Positions 7,638 through 16,715 are shown, numbered from the stretch's first letter. The stretch is 64,000 bases of DNA from Actinoplanes auranticolor (GCF_018332655.1 NZ_BOQL01000041.1:1-64000); one strand, 5' to 3'. The notes: a model not told the origin generated them from the letters alone. Program-made: numbers and translations.

Positions 7638-9167
7638 GACGAGGAGTGCCCGGTCCTGCTGATCCGCAGCGCCTACGGCCGCGGCTTCCCGTGGAACTCG
7701 CTGTTCGGCGCCTCCTTCGCCGCCCAGGGCTACCGCGTGATCCTGCAGAGCACCCGGGGCACCGGCGGCGACTTCCACCTCTGGCGCCACGAGGCCGCCG
7801 ACGGCCAGGCCACGGTCGACTGGCTGCGCAAGCAGGAGTGGTTCCCGGGCGCCTTCGCCACGATCGGGCCCAGCCAGTTCAGCTATGCGCAGTGGTCCCT
7901 CGGCCTGGACCCACCACCCGAGTGGCGCGCGGCCGTGATGCAGGTCGCCGTGCACGACTTCTACGACGGCATGTACCCGGACCAGCACTGCGCGTTCAAC
8001 CTGGAGCTGGCCCTGATCGCCGGCGTGACGTTCTTCCATCAAGGGGCGGGCACGGGCCGATACCTCCGTGCCCTGCTGCGGCTGGTGCGGCATCTGAAGC
8101 ATGCCGTGCGAGGGGTACCACTCCTCGACTCCTACCGCCGGGCACTCGGGGGTCGGCGGCAGGAGTTCGAGGAGTGGATCACCCACCCGTACCAGGATGA
8201 TCTGTTCTGGGCCGGCGCCGACGCCGGGCCGGCGGCGGACCGGATGACGGTGCCGGTGAGCCTGGTCTCCGGCCGGCACGACCTGGCCCTGGACCAGACG
8301 CTGCGGCAGTACGCCCGGCTGCGCCGGGCCGGCCAGGAGCCGACCCTCATGATCGGCCCCTGGACCCACACCTCGCTGTTCGAGCAGGGCCGGTCCGAGG
8401 TCTTCGCGGACGCCCTGGAACACCTGCGGGTGCACCTGCGCGGCGAGGGCGAGCGCGGGACCCGGATCCGGGTGCACGTCAACGACGCGTGGCGCGAGCT
8501 GAACGCCTGGCCACCGCCGAGCACCCCGATCCGCTACCACCTGCGGCCGGACGGCGAGCTGGGCGAGCTGGGCGAGCCCGGTGACGGCAGCACCAGCCTC
8601 GGCTACGACCCGGCCGACCCGACACCGGCGTTCGCCGGCCGGCTGCAGTCCCGCACGGCGGGGGCCCGCGACAACAAGACCCTGGAGGCGCGGGCCGACG
8701 TCCGGACCTTCACCACCGCGCCGCTGACCACGGCCCGGGAGATCATCGGTACGCCCACCGCGGAGCTGTACGCGAGCGGCAGCACCGGCCACTTCGACCT
8801 GTTCGTACGCCTCTGCGACGTGCACCCCGACGGCCGCCCGGTGAACGTGTGCGACGGCTTCACCCGGCTGACCCCGGACCACGTGGACGCCGACCGGGTG
8901 ACCGTGCCGATGGGCGCGGCCGGGCACCGCTTCGAGCCCGGTCACCGGATCCGCCTGCAGGTCAGCGGGGGCGCGCATCCCCGCTTCACCCGCAACTACG
9001 GCACCGGCGAGCCACTGGCCACGGCGACCGAGCTGGTCGCCACCCGCACGACCGTCCACCACGACCCGGACCACCCTCCCGCTGCACGAGGCGGTACTTG
9101 GCGCCACCGTGCCGGCCCGCCGCTGGGCCCTGCGCAGGCCGAGGTGCGGCAGGCCAGCACGGCCTGA
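7638..9167 (+). pseudogene. CocE/NonD-family hydrolase remnant lacking its start
   Basis: About 509 codons of an alpha/beta-hydrolase of the X-Pro dipeptidyl-peptidase (CocE/NonD) type. Visible are PVLLIRSAYGRG, QSTRGTGGDFHLW, a nucleophile region IGPSQFSYAQW, a VSGRHD segment, PWTHTS and the C-terminal jelly-roll (RVTVPMGAAGHRFEPGHRIRLQVSGG). Full-length members begin 30-50 residues earlier with a DG..L..D.Y.P strand; here the homology starts abruptly at ECPVLL, with no ATG or GTG in frame nearby. The last 25 residues also look out of family. It faces the TetR remnant, so both 5' ends appear to have been lost in one deletion. Translation from a cryptic start cannot be excluded. Confidence 0.78.
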
Positions 9168-9258
9168 CCAGTACAACGGGATGGTCACGGTTGTTTAGCT
9201 CGACTCGACCGGGGGGTACATGCCGCGCCGCATCCCCCACACGAATTGAGGAACACCA

Positions 9259-9405
9259 ATGAGCATCCAGGCTCTCTTCTACCTCATCGCCGTCATCCTG
9301 CTCGTGCTCGCGGCGCTGCCGATCGGCACCCGGGGCATCTCGCTGGCCCTGCTCGGCGCCGCCTTCGCGCTGCTGGCCTTCTCCTGGGACACCATCACCG
9401 GCTGA
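9259..9405 (+). CDS. Small two-helix membrane protein (48 aa)
   Basis: ATG at 9259, preceded by GAGG about 9 nt away, opens a 48-codon frame. It encodes two hydrophobic helices (MSIQALFYLIAVILLVLAAL and ISLALLGAAFALLAF) joined by a PIGTRG turn and ending SWDTITG. Small membrane proteins of this form recur in actinomycetes, without known function. Its stop overlaps the 3' end of the convergent GH13 gene by 11 bp. The good ribosome-binding site and cleanly amphipathic layout make it credible. Confidence 0.7.
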   Translation: MSIQALFYLIAVILLVLAALPIGTRGISLALLGAAFALLAFSWDTITG

Positions 9406-11095
9406 TCCGGCGATAGATGACGGCCTGCCACGGTTGCAGGACCAGATCCTCGGGCGCCGCGGCGTTGGTGAGCAGCAGTTCGGCTGCCTGCCACGCCGCG
9501 GCGTCGTCGATCTCGGCCCGGACGCTCTCACCCGTGAAGTTGCCGATGACCAGCAGGCTCGTGTCGCCGTGGGTACGGGTGAAGGCGTACAGCCGCTCGT
9601 CGTGCGGCAGCAGCATCGTGAAGTCGCCGTAGACGACCGCCGGTTCCTCGTGCCGCAGCGCGATCAGCTTGCGGTAGAAGTGGTAGACCGAGTCCGGGTC
9701 CTCGACCGCGGCCTCGGCGTTCACCTGGGTGTGGTTCGGGTTGACGGCGAGCCAGGGCGTGCCGGTCGTGAAGCCGGCGTACGGCGAGGCGTCCCACTGC
9801 ATCGGGGTGCGCGCGTTGTCCCGGCCGCGGGCCCGCAGCACCTTCAGCACGTCCTCCGGGGAGCGGCCCTCCTGGTCGACGGCCTGCACGTACTGGCCCA
9901 GCGCCTCGATGTCGCGGAAGTCGGCGATGGTGGCGAACGGCGCGTTCGTCATCCCCAGTTCCTCGCCCTGGTAGACGTACGGCGTCCCGCGATGCAGGTG
10001 CAGCACCGCGCCGAGCATCTGTGCCGACCGCACCCGGTACTGCGGTGAGTCGTCACCGAAGCGGGAGACCACCCGCGGCTGGTCGTGGTTGTTCCAGTAG
10101 AGACTGTTCCACCCGTTCTCGGCCAGCCCGGCCTGCCACCGCCCCAGGATCGCCTTCAGGTCGGTGAGCCGCAGCGGGTACAGCAGCCAGGGGTCCTCGC
10201 CCCGGTCGACCCAGACGTGGTCGAACTGGAAGACCATGTCGACCTCGCCCCGGGCCGGGTCGGTGAACAGCTTGGCCTCGTCGATCGTCACGCCCGGCAT
10301 CTCGCCCACGGTCAGCAGCTCCTGCGAACGGCCGGCGAAGACCCGCTCGTGCATCTCGTGCAGGAACTCGTGGATCCGCGGGCCGTTCATGTAGGACGCC
10401 GAGCCGTCCCCGTACGCGATCCCGGGCCGCACCGGGCCGTCGGGCAGCGTGGTGTCCTTGGAGATGTAGTTGATGACGTCCATCCGGAAGCCGTCCACGC
10501 CGCGGTCCAGCCACCAGTTCATCATCGCGTAGACCGCCTCGCGGACCTCCGGGTTCTCCCAGTTGAGGTCGGGCTGTTTGCGGCTGAACAGGTGCAGGTA
10601 GTACTCGCCGGTCACCGGGTCGTACTCCCAGGCCGGCCCGCCGAACGCCGCACCCCAGTTGGTGGGCTCGGCGCCGGGCGCCCCCGGCTCCATGCCCTCG
10701 CGGGCGGGCCGCCACCAGTACCAGTCGCGCTTCGGGTTGTCCTTGGACGAGCGGCTCTCGGCGAACCACGGGTGCTCGTCCGAGCTGTGGTTCACCACCA
10801 GGTCCATGATCAGCTTCATGCCCCGGGCGTGCACCCCGGCCAGCAGCTCGTCGAAGCCGGCCAGGTCGCCGAAAACCGGGTCGATGTCCTGGTAGTCGCT
10901 GATGTCGTAGCCGTTGTCGTCCTGCGGCGACGGATAGACCGGGGACAGCCAGATCACATCCACGCCCAGCCCGGCGAGGTGGTCCAGGTGCGCGAGGATC
11001 CCGCGCAGGTCGCCCATGCCGTCCCCGTCGGCGTCGGCGAAGCTGCGCGGATAGATCTGGTAAACGACGGCGCGGTGCCACCAGGGGTTCTGCAT
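9395..11095 (-). CDS. GH13 alpha-glucosidase / oligo-1,6-glucosidase
   Basis: 566 residues, a usual length for MalL-type enzymes. The family opening (WWHRAVVYQIYPRSFADADGDGMGDL) and all GH13 signature regions are present: DLVVNHSSDEHPWF, GFRMDVINYI with nucleophile Asp206, LLTVGEMPG with acid/base Glu265 and NNHDQPRV with Asp338. No signal peptide, so it acts on imported alpha-gluco-oligosaccharides in the cytoplasm. Start taken at the ATG 11095 because AAGGAG lies 5 nt upstream; the GTG at 11101 overlaps that site. It is divergent from a GT4 gene, with a GGAACC/GGTTCC inverted repeat between them. A second GH13 lies at 33865. Confidence 0.93.
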   Translation of the reverse strand: MQNPWWHRAVVYQIYPRSFADADGDGMGDLRGILAHLDHLAGLGVDVIWLSPVYPSPQDDNGYDISDYQDIDPVFGDLAGFDELLAGVHARGMKLIMDLVVNHSSDEHPWFAESRSSKDNPKRDWYWWRPAREGMEPGAPGAEPTNWGAAFGGPAWEYDPVTGEYYLHLFSRKQPDLNWENPEVREAVYAMMNWWLDRGVDGFRMDVINYISKDTTLPDGPVRPGIAYGDGSASYMNGPRIHEFLHEMHERVFAGRSQELLTVGEMPGVTIDEAKLFTDPARGEVDMVFQFDHVWVDRGEDPWLLYPLRLTDLKAILGRWQAGLAENGWNSLYWNNHDQPRVVSRFGDDSPQYRVRSAQMLGAVLHLHRGTPYVYQGEELGMTNAPFATIADFRDIEALGQYVQAVDQEGRSPEDVLKVLRARGRDNARTPMQWDASPYAGFTTGTPWLAVNPNHTQVNAEAAVEDPDSVYHFYRKLIALRHEEPAVVYGDFTMLLPHDERLYAFTRTHGDTSLLVIGNFTGESVRAEIDDAAAWQAAELLLTNAAAPEDLVLQPWQAVIYRRISR

Positions 11096-11112
11096 AGTCA
11101 CTCCTTAACACG

Positions 11113-11138
11113 GGAACCTCCCGCGAAACATCGGTTCC
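11113..11138. promoter_or_regulatory. Inverted repeat GGAACC-N14-GGTTCC in divergent promoter region
   Basis: GGAACC (11113-11118) and GGTTCC (11133-11138) are a perfect 6-bp inverted repeat in the 61-bp gap between the GH13 and GT4 genes. Position suggests a shared operator; no cognate regulator is adjacent. Confidence 0.35.
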
Positions 11139-11143
11139 GCTCC

Positions 11144-11149
11144 CATACT
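11144..11149 (+). promoter_or_regulatory. -10 hexamer CATACT; probable leaderless start of the GT4 gene
   Basis: CATACT ends 7 nt before the ATG at 11157, so transcription would begin at or next to the start codon. No Shine-Dalgarno sequence is present between them, in keeping with a leaderless mRNA. No convincing -35 box was found. Confidence 0.45.
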
Positions 11150-11156
11150 GGGGCCC

Positions 11157-12158
11157 ATGAGAGTGGCACTGCTCGGACCGGTCGCCTGGCGCACCCCGCC
11201 GGTTCACTACGGACCCTGGGAGTTGATCACCAGTCTGCTCGCCGAGGGACTGACCGCGCGCGGGATCGAGGTGACGCTGTTCGCGACGCTCGACTCGGTC
11301 ACCAAGGCCACTCTCGACGGCGTCTGCCCGAGCGGCTACGAGGACACCCCGGAGATCGACGGCCGGGTCTGGGAGGCTCTGCACGTCGCGTACGCGCTGG
11401 AGCGCTCCGGCGACTTCGACCTGGTCCACAACCATCTCGACTGGCTGCCGCTGGCGTTCTCCGCGCACTGCAAGGCGCCGATGCTGACCACGGTGCACGG
11501 CTTCTCGGGGCCGAACATCCTGCCGGCGTACCGCCGGGGCCGGTCGCACTACGTCTCCATCTCGGACGCCGACCGCTCCCCCGACCTGGACTACCTGGCC
11601 ACCGTCTACCACGGCGTCGACCTGGAGGGGCTGCCGTTCGATCCGGTGGGCGGGGACGGCCTGGTGGCGTTCGGGCGCATCCACCCGGACAAGGGCACGC
11701 ATACCGCCATCGAGATCGCCCGCCGGGCCGGCCGCCGGCTGACGCTCTGCGGCATCGTGCAGGACCAGCGCTACTTCGCCGAGCAGGTGGAACCGCACAT
11801 CGACGGCGACCGGGTGGTCTACCTGGGCTCGGTGGGGCCGACGCAACGGGCCGCGATCCTCGGTGGCAGCGCCGCCCTGCTGCACCCGATCCTGTTCGCC
11901 GAGCCGTTCGGGCTCTCCGTGGTGGAGTCGATGATCTGCGGGACGCCCGTGGTGGCGTACCGCAAGGGGTCGATGCCCGAGGTGGTGGACGAGGGTCTCA
12001 CCGGCCGGCTGGCCGACGACGTCGACCAGGCCGTGGCCGCGGTGGCGGACGTCGTGCGCCTGGACCGCTCGGCCTGCCGGGCGCGGGCCCGCTCCCGCTT
12101 CGGCGCGGACCGCATGGTCGAGGACTACCTGGCGATTTATCGAGAATTGGTCGACTGA
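11157..12158 (+). CDS. GT4-family glycosyltransferase
   Basis: 333 residues, GT-B fold. The N-terminal Rossmann domain begins MRVALLGPVAWRTPPVHYGPWELITSLL and contains DLVHNHLDWLPL; the C-terminal domain has the conserved VAFGRIHPDKGTHTAIEIARRAG and HPILFAEPFGLSVVESMICGTPVVA with the E-x7-E motif of retaining GT4 enzymes. The soluble, compact form suits transfer from a nucleotide sugar to a cytoplasmic acceptor. It is separated by 147 bp from a second GT4 and the GH130 block, so the genes probably act on a related mannose- or glucose-containing product; the acceptor is unknown. Confidence 0.9.
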   Translation: MRVALLGPVAWRTPPVHYGPWELITSLLAEGLTARGIEVTLFATLDSVTKATLDGVCPSGYEDTPEIDGRVWEALHVAYALERSGDFDLVHNHLDWLPLAFSAHCKAPMLTTVHGFSGPNILPAYRRGRSHYVSISDADRSPDLDYLATVYHGVDLEGLPFDPVGGDGLVAFGRIHPDKGTHTAIEIARRAGRRLTLCGIVQDQRYFAEQVEPHIDGDRVVYLGSVGPTQRAAILGGSAALLHPILFAEPFGLSVVESMICGTPVVAYRKGSMPEVVDEGLTGRLADDVDQAVAAVADVVRLDRSACRARARSRFGADRMVEDYLAIYRELVD

Positions 12159-12159
12159 T

Positions 12160-12210
12160 CAACCGTTCTTGTTAATGTCATATTACGAAATTGCGGCATT
12201 TCACAGTCAG
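12160..12210 (+). promoter_or_regulatory. AT-rich promoter-like stretch before the GT4-GH130 operon
   Basis: The bases around 12165-12203 (TTGTTAATG, CATATTACG, AAATTG, ATTTCA) are far richer in A+T than their surroundings and lie 100-140 bp before the GT4 start at 12306. A short inverted repeat GAAAT/ATTTC surrounds TGCGGC. This is the likely promoter region for the three coupled genes that follow; I cannot fix the -35/-10 pair. Confidence 0.4.
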
Positions 12211-12305
12211 TCGCCGCCGAAAGCTGAAGCGTGCGCTCACGCTCCACGCCCGCGCGCGCCGGTTTGTGCTGCGGGGAGGCAGCCTCTGATCAGAAAGGCC
12301 CGTCA

Positions 12306-13457
12306 ATGCCCGCCACCTACGGTTTCCTGAGCACCTATCCCCCCACCCAATGCGGTCTGGCGACGTTCAATGCGGCGCTCGCCAGTCACCTGACGGGCGG
12401 CACGCCCGCCAACGGTGTGGTCCGGCTGCTCTCCGCCGACGCCGTCGGGGGCGGACTGGCGGTCGACCGTACGGCGCCGCGGGTCGCGCACACCTGGCAC
12501 ACCGACACCCCGGGCGGCTGGACCGCCGCGGCGAACGTCCTCAACCGCTTCGACGTCGCGATCGTCCAGCACGAGTACGGCATCTACCCCGGCGTCGACG
12601 GCGATGAGGTGCTGCCCCTGCTGCGCGCCGTCAAGGTGCCGACGATCGTCGTGCTGCACACCGTGCTCAGCACACCTTCGATTCACCAGCGCCTGGTGCT
12701 GGAACGCATCGTGGCCGCCGCCGACGCGGTGGTCACCATGACGGACACCGCCCGGCAGCGCCTCAGCACCGGCTACCGGATCGACGCCCGCAAGGTCACG
12801 GTCATCCCGCACGGCGCCGGCAGCCACTCCAGCGCCCCGCGCGAGGCCCACGACGTCCCGCACCTGCTCACCTGGGGGCTGCTCGGGCCCGGCAAGGGCA
12901 TCGAGTGGGCCCTGCGCTCGCTGGCCCTGCTGCGCGACCTCACCCCGATGCCCGCCTACACGGTCGCCGGGCGGACCCACCCCAAGGTGCTCGAACACCA
13001 CGGCGACGTCTACCGGGAGTCGCTCAAGGCACTGGCCGCCGAGCTGGGCGTCGCCGGCGCCGTCCGGTGGGACGACGTCTACCACGACCAGGCGACGCTG
13101 AGCCGGCTGATCCGCTCGGCCGACGTGGTGGTGCTGCCGTACGACTCCACCGAACAGGTCACCTCCGGCGTGCTCATCGAGGCCGTCGGTGCGGGCGTAC
13201 CCGTGGTGGCCACCGAGTTCCCGCACGCCGTGGAGCTGCTGGCCGACGGGCCCGGCCTGCTCGTACCGCACCAGGACCCACCGGCCATGGCCGCCGCGAT
13301 CCGGCACCTGCTGTCCACCCCGGACGAGGCGCCGCACCTCAACGGACTCGGGGGCGCCCCGACCCTGCGCTGGCCCGCCGTCGCCGCCCGCTACCAGGCC
13401 CTGGCCACGCGACTGGTGCAGGACCGCGCGACCACCACCGCCCCCGTACCCGCGTGA
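12306..13457 (+). CDS. GT4-family glycosyltransferase, first gene of coupled GT/GH130 operon
   Basis: 383 residues from the ATG at 12306, which has AGAAAGG upstream; an in-frame start at 12231 is less likely. The protein opens YGFLSTYPPTQCGLATFNAALASHL, a pattern of GT-B enzymes that act on polysaccharide or mannan precursors, contains IVQHEYGIYPGVDGDEVLPLL, and ends with a donor-binding region (LLTWGLLGPGKGIEWAL, VVLPYDSTEQVTSGVLIEAVGAGVPVVAT). Its TGA overlaps the GTG of the next gene, so translation is coupled. With the downstream barrel protein and GH130 enzyme it forms a small glycan-processing unit. Confidence 0.88.
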   Translation: MPATYGFLSTYPPTQCGLATFNAALASHLTGGTPANGVVRLLSADAVGGGLAVDRTAPRVAHTWHTDTPGGWTAAANVLNRFDVAIVQHEYGIYPGVDGDEVLPLLRAVKVPTIVVLHTVLSTPSIHQRLVLERIVAAADAVVTMTDTARQRLSTGYRIDARKVTVIPHGAGSHSSAPREAHDVPHLLTWGLLGPGKGIEWALRSLALLRDLTPMPAYTVAGRTHPKVLEHHGDVYRESLKALAAELGVAGAVRWDDVYHDQATLSRLIRSADVVVLPYDSTEQVTSGVLIEAVGAGVPVVATEFPHAVELLADGPGLLVPHQDPPAMAAAIRHLLSTPDEAPHLNGLGGAPTLRWPAVAARYQALATRLVQDRATTTAPVPA

Positions 13458-14536
13458 GCGTCTCCCTGCGGCTCGTGCCGCCGCCGATCCGGCTCGTCGA
13501 CGCACCAGAACCCAACTGGTCCCAGATCGCCCGGCTCTCCGACGACACCGGGCTGCTGGAACACGCCCGGCACGCGACCCCGCGGCGCGAGCACGGCTAC
13601 TGCGTCGACGACGTGGCCCGCGGGCTGCTCGTCGCCAGCCGCGAGCCGCAGCCCACCGCCCTGGTGACCGGGCTGGCGGAGCGCTACCTGACCTTCCTCA
13701 CCCACGCCCTGACCCCGGACGGCCGGTGCCGCAACCGGCTCAGCTACGACCGGCGCTGGCTGGACGAGCCCGACCTGGGCGACTGGTGGGGCCGGGCGGT
13801 GTGGGCCCTCGGCACGGCCGCCGGTCGCTGCCCGGTGCCCTGGATCCGGACCGAGGCCCGCACGGCGTTCACCATCGCGGCGCGCAACCGTTCGCCCTGG
13901 CCGCGGGCGATGGCCTTCGCCGGCCTGGGCGCGGCCGAGGTGCTGCGGGCCGACCCGCGCACGGGCACGGCGGCCGAGCTGCTCGGCGACGCCGCCACGG
14001 TGGTGGGGCTGCCCGACTCCGACCCCGAATGGGTGTGGCCGGAACGCGAGCTGACCTACGCCAACCCGGCCCTGGCCGAGGTCCTCATCGCCGCCGGCGA
14101 CCTGCTGGGCGACGAGCCGCTGCTGACCGACGGGCTGCGGATGCTGAGCTGGCTGTGCCGCACGCAGGAGCACCAGGGCCACCTGTCCACAGTGCCGGTC
14201 GGCGGCTGGCGGCCGGACGTGCCCCGGCACCGCTTCGACCAGCAGCCCATCGAGGCCGCCGCGACGGCCGACGCCTGTGCCACCGCCGGCGCGGTGACCG
14301 GGGACGACCGCTGGGACGCGCCGCTGTTCCAGGCCATCGCGTGGTTCCTGGGCGACAACGACTCCGGCACCGTCATGTACGACCCCCTCACGGGTGGCGG
14401 ATATGACGGATTGACCCCGGACGGGCCTAACCTGAACCAAGGCGCCGAATCCACCCTCGCCCTCGTCTCCACCCTCCAGCACGCACGCGCGCTGGCGGCG
14501 CGGAGCACGACCAGACCCTCAGGCGGATTGGCATGA
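13454..14536 (+). CDS. Alpha/alpha-barrel glycosidase-like protein coupled to GT4 and GH130
   Basis: 360 residues from a GTG inside the GTGA that ends the upstream glycosyltransferase. It is helix-rich with repeated aromatic/acidic motifs (HGYCVDDVARGLLVASRE, SYDRRWLDEPDLGDWWGRAVWAL, HRFDQQPIEAAATADACA, GGYDGLTPDGPNLNQGAESTLA) at spacings expected of a six-hairpin alpha/alpha toroid, as in several glycosidases and epimerases. Databases often call such proteins glycosyltransferases because of their neighbours; I see no GT fold. The conserved Asp/Glu/His residues suggest a catalytic carbohydrate enzyme. Its TGA overlaps the ATG of the GH130 gene, so the three genes are made together. Confidence 0.75.
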   Translation: MSVSLRLVPPPIRLVDAPEPNWSQIARLSDDTGLLEHARHATPRREHGYCVDDVARGLLVASREPQPTALVTGLAERYLTFLTHALTPDGRCRNRLSYDRRWLDEPDLGDWWGRAVWALGTAAGRCPVPWIRTEARTAFTIAARNRSPWPRAMAFAGLGAAEVLRADPRTGTAAELLGDAATVVGLPDSDPEWVWPERELTYANPALAEVLIAAGDLLGDEPLLTDGLRMLSWLCRTQEHQGHLSTVPVGGWRPDVPRHRFDQQPIEAAATADACATAGAVTGDDRWDAPLFQAIAWFLGDNDSGTVMYDPLTGGGYDGLTPDGPNLNQGAESTLALVSTLQHARALAARSTTRPSGGLA

Positions 14537-16035
14537 CCGTAACCATGGACCCCCGTGATGTCCGGACCACCTCGCTCGCCCAGCGGCACGCGCTCACCAT
14601 GCAGCCCGACGGCCGGCGGGTCGTCATCAAGCTCTTCGTGCCCGGTGAGGACGCCCAGCTCGGGCAGAACCGGGCCTCGCTGATCATCGAGCGCATCCTG
14701 CAGCTCGACGACGACGAGATCACCCGGCTGCTCGACGACGTGCTGGCCCGCTTCTCCGGTCGCCACCACGACATCTGCGCCACCTTCCAGCACCACTACG
14801 ACCTGGTGCACCACCGGGTGCCGCCGGACATCGACCTGTCCCCGAGCGCCCGGGCACTGATCGGCGCCTACTTCAGCCACGAGTTCGCCGTCGAGGCGGC
14901 GGCGTTGTGCAACCCGTCGATGGTGCCGCACCCGGACCAGAGCGATCTGGCCCCGGGCGAGCTGCGGGCGGCGATCAGCCTGCGGCAGATCGGCGAGGGG
15001 CACATCTCCTCGGTCGGCTTCTGCTCGGCCGTGCTCGGCCCGGACGACAAGATCCGGCTCGAGGACCGCGACGGGCCGCTGATGATCGGTCAGCGGGTCG
15101 GCGCCAAGCACCAGCGCGACCTGCTCGCCGCCGGCCTGGCCGAGGAGGACCTGGACAACGAGATCACCGCCACGGTGCTGTCCTCGCTGCCCGAGCGCTA
15201 CGACGACGACGAGTTCGAGGACGTCCTGGGTCATCTGCCCGGCGAGCTGCTGGCCCGGCCCACGGCCAACGAGACGCTGGAGGCCATCCGGCGCATCGTG
15301 GCCAGCGACTACGCGGTGATGTTCCCGGTCGCCGTGCCGCTGCACCAGCGGGTGCTCTGGCCGGCCACCCCGGCCGAGAGCAACGGCATGGAGGACGCGC
15401 GTTTCGTGCAGGTCGCGGAGGCGGACGGGCGGACGGCGTACCACGCGACCTACACCGCGTACGACGGCCGGCACATCGGCGGGCGGATGATGCACACCCG
15501 CGACCTGCGGCACTTCGAGGTCACCGCGCTGCGGGGCCCGGCGGCCCGCAACAAGGGCATGGCGTTGTTCCCGCGGACGGTGAACGGCCGGCACCTGGCG
15601 CTGTGCCGCTCGGACGGCGAGACCCTCGGGCTCAGCACCCGCGACGAGCAGAACCGCTGGCAGGACGCGGTGCCGCTGCTGATGCCGCACCGCGGCTGGG
15701 ACCTGATCCAGGTCGGCAACTGCGGGTCACCGGTGGAGACCGAGGCCGGCTGGCTGGTGCTGACCCACGGCGTGGGCCCGATGCGGCGGTACGCGATCGG
15801 CGCGATGCTGCTCGACCTCGACCATCCGGAGCGGGTCATCGCCGACCTGCCGCACGGGCTGCTGGAGCCCGACGAGACCGAGCGTGAGGGGTACGTGCCC
15901 AACGTCGTCTACTCCTGCGGCGGGCTGGTGCACGCGGGGCGGTTCTGGCTGCCGTACGGGGCCAGCGACGTCCGGGTGGGCTTCGCCAGCATCCCGCTCG
16001 ACGCCCTGCTCGCCGCGATGGTGCCGGTCGTCTAG
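14533..16035 (+). CDS. GH130 family beta-mannoside phosphorylase/hydrolase
   Basis: 500 residues. The C-terminal five-bladed propeller shows GH130 features: NGMEDARFVQVAEADGRTAYHATYTAYDG with the conserved Glu-Asp pair, RNKGMALFPRTVNGRHLALCR, GWDLIQVGNCGSPVETEAGWLVLTHGVG and YSCGGLVHAGRFWLPYGASD. An N-terminal extension of about 190 residues marks the longer GH130 subgroup, which includes beta-1,2-mannosidases as well as phosphorylases. No signal peptide, so it is cytoplasmic. It may turn over or trim the glycan made by the coupled GT4. Specificity cannot be read from the sequence. Its TAG stop shares CTAG with the convergent response regulator. Confidence 0.85.
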   Translation: MTVTMDPRDVRTTSLAQRHALTMQPDGRRVVIKLFVPGEDAQLGQNRASLIIERILQLDDDEITRLLDDVLARFSGRHHDICATFQHHYDLVHHRVPPDIDLSPSARALIGAYFSHEFAVEAAALCNPSMVPHPDQSDLAPGELRAAISLRQIGEGHISSVGFCSAVLGPDDKIRLEDRDGPLMIGQRVGAKHQRDLLAAGLAEEDLDNEITATVLSSLPERYDDDEFEDVLGHLPGELLARPTANETLEAIRRIVASDYAVMFPVAVPLHQRVLWPATPAESNGMEDARFVQVAEADGRTAYHATYTAYDGRHIGGRMMHTRDLRHFEVTALRGPAARNKGMALFPRTVNGRHLALCRSDGETLGLSTRDEQNRWQDAVPLLMPHRGWDLIQVGNCGSPVETEAGWLVLTHGVGPMRRYAIGAMLLDLDHPERVIADLPHGLLEPDETEREGYVPNVVYSCGGLVHAGRFWLPYGASDVRVGFASIPLDALLAAMVPVV

Positions 16036-16715
16036 GACTGGCCCTGACGGGCGTCGTGCACCAGCAGGGCCACCTGGACGCGGTTGGTCAGGTCCAGTTT
16101 GGTGAGGATGCGCGAGACGTACGCCTTGACCGTGGCCGTGCTCATCCGCAGGGCCGTACCGATCTCCTGGTTGGTGCGGCCCTGGGCGACGAGCAGCGCG
16201 ACGTCGCGTTCCCCCGGGCTGAGCCGCTGCAGCGCCGCGCGGGCCCGGTCCCGTCCCGGATCCGGCGCCGCGGCCGCGACGTGGTTCATCATCCGGCGCA
16301 GCACCTCGGGTGAGAGCATCGGCTCACCCGCCGCCACCCGGCGCACCGCCCGCGCGATCTCCTCCGGCGGGGTGTGCTTGAGCAGGAAGCCGCTGGCTCC
16401 GGCGCGCATCGCCCGCAGCACGTGCGCGTCGGTGTCGAAGGTGGTCAGCACGATCACCTCGGGTGGTTCGCGGCGGGTGCGCAGCGACTCGGTGGCGGTG
16501 AGGCCGTCCATGCCGGGCATCCGGATGTCCATCAGCACCACGTCCGGGCGGTGGGTGCCGACCGCGGCGGCGACCTCGGTGCCGTCCGCGACCGCCCCGG
16601 CCACCTCGATGCCGTCGAACGCGGCCAGCATCATCGTCAGCCCGGCCCGGACCAGCGCGTCGTCGTCCACGAGCAGCACCCGCACCGGCTGCGGTGCCGT
16701 GGTCACGGGGTCCAC
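16032..16715 (-). CDS. NarL/FixJ-family response regulator
   Basis: 227 residues. The receiver domain has the acidic pocket (LLVDDDALV), phospho-acceptor Asp in VVLMDIRMPGMDG, the conserved VLTTFDTD Thr and the HTPPEEI Lys region; a LuxR-type HTH follows (LSPGERDVALLVAQGRTNQEIGTALRMSTATVKAYVSRILTKL). It overlaps the end of the histidine-kinase gene by 13 bp if started at the ATG 16715, or with a GTGA overlap if started at GTG 16706, so the two are co-translated. It probably acts as a dimer on inverted repeats; the palindrome at 17857-17880 is the nearest candidate. Confidence 0.93.
   Translation of the reverse strand: MDPVTTAPQPVRVLLVDDDALVRAGLTMMLAAFDGIEVAGAVADGTEVAAAVGTHRPDVVLMDIRMPGMDGLTATESLRTRREPPEVIVLTTFDTDAHVLRAMRAGASGFLLKHTPPEEIARAVRRVAAGEPMLSPEVLRRMMNHVAAAAPDPGRDRARAALQRLSPGERDVALLVAQGRTNQEIGTALRMSTATVKAYVSRILTKLDLTNRVQVALLVHDARQGQS

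Noticed and set aside
12160..12210. AT-rich patch as a sign of foreign DNA or an insertion site
   Set aside because: It is only about 40 bp, has no terminal repeats and lies where a promoter is needed for the following operon, so a promoter is the simpler reading.
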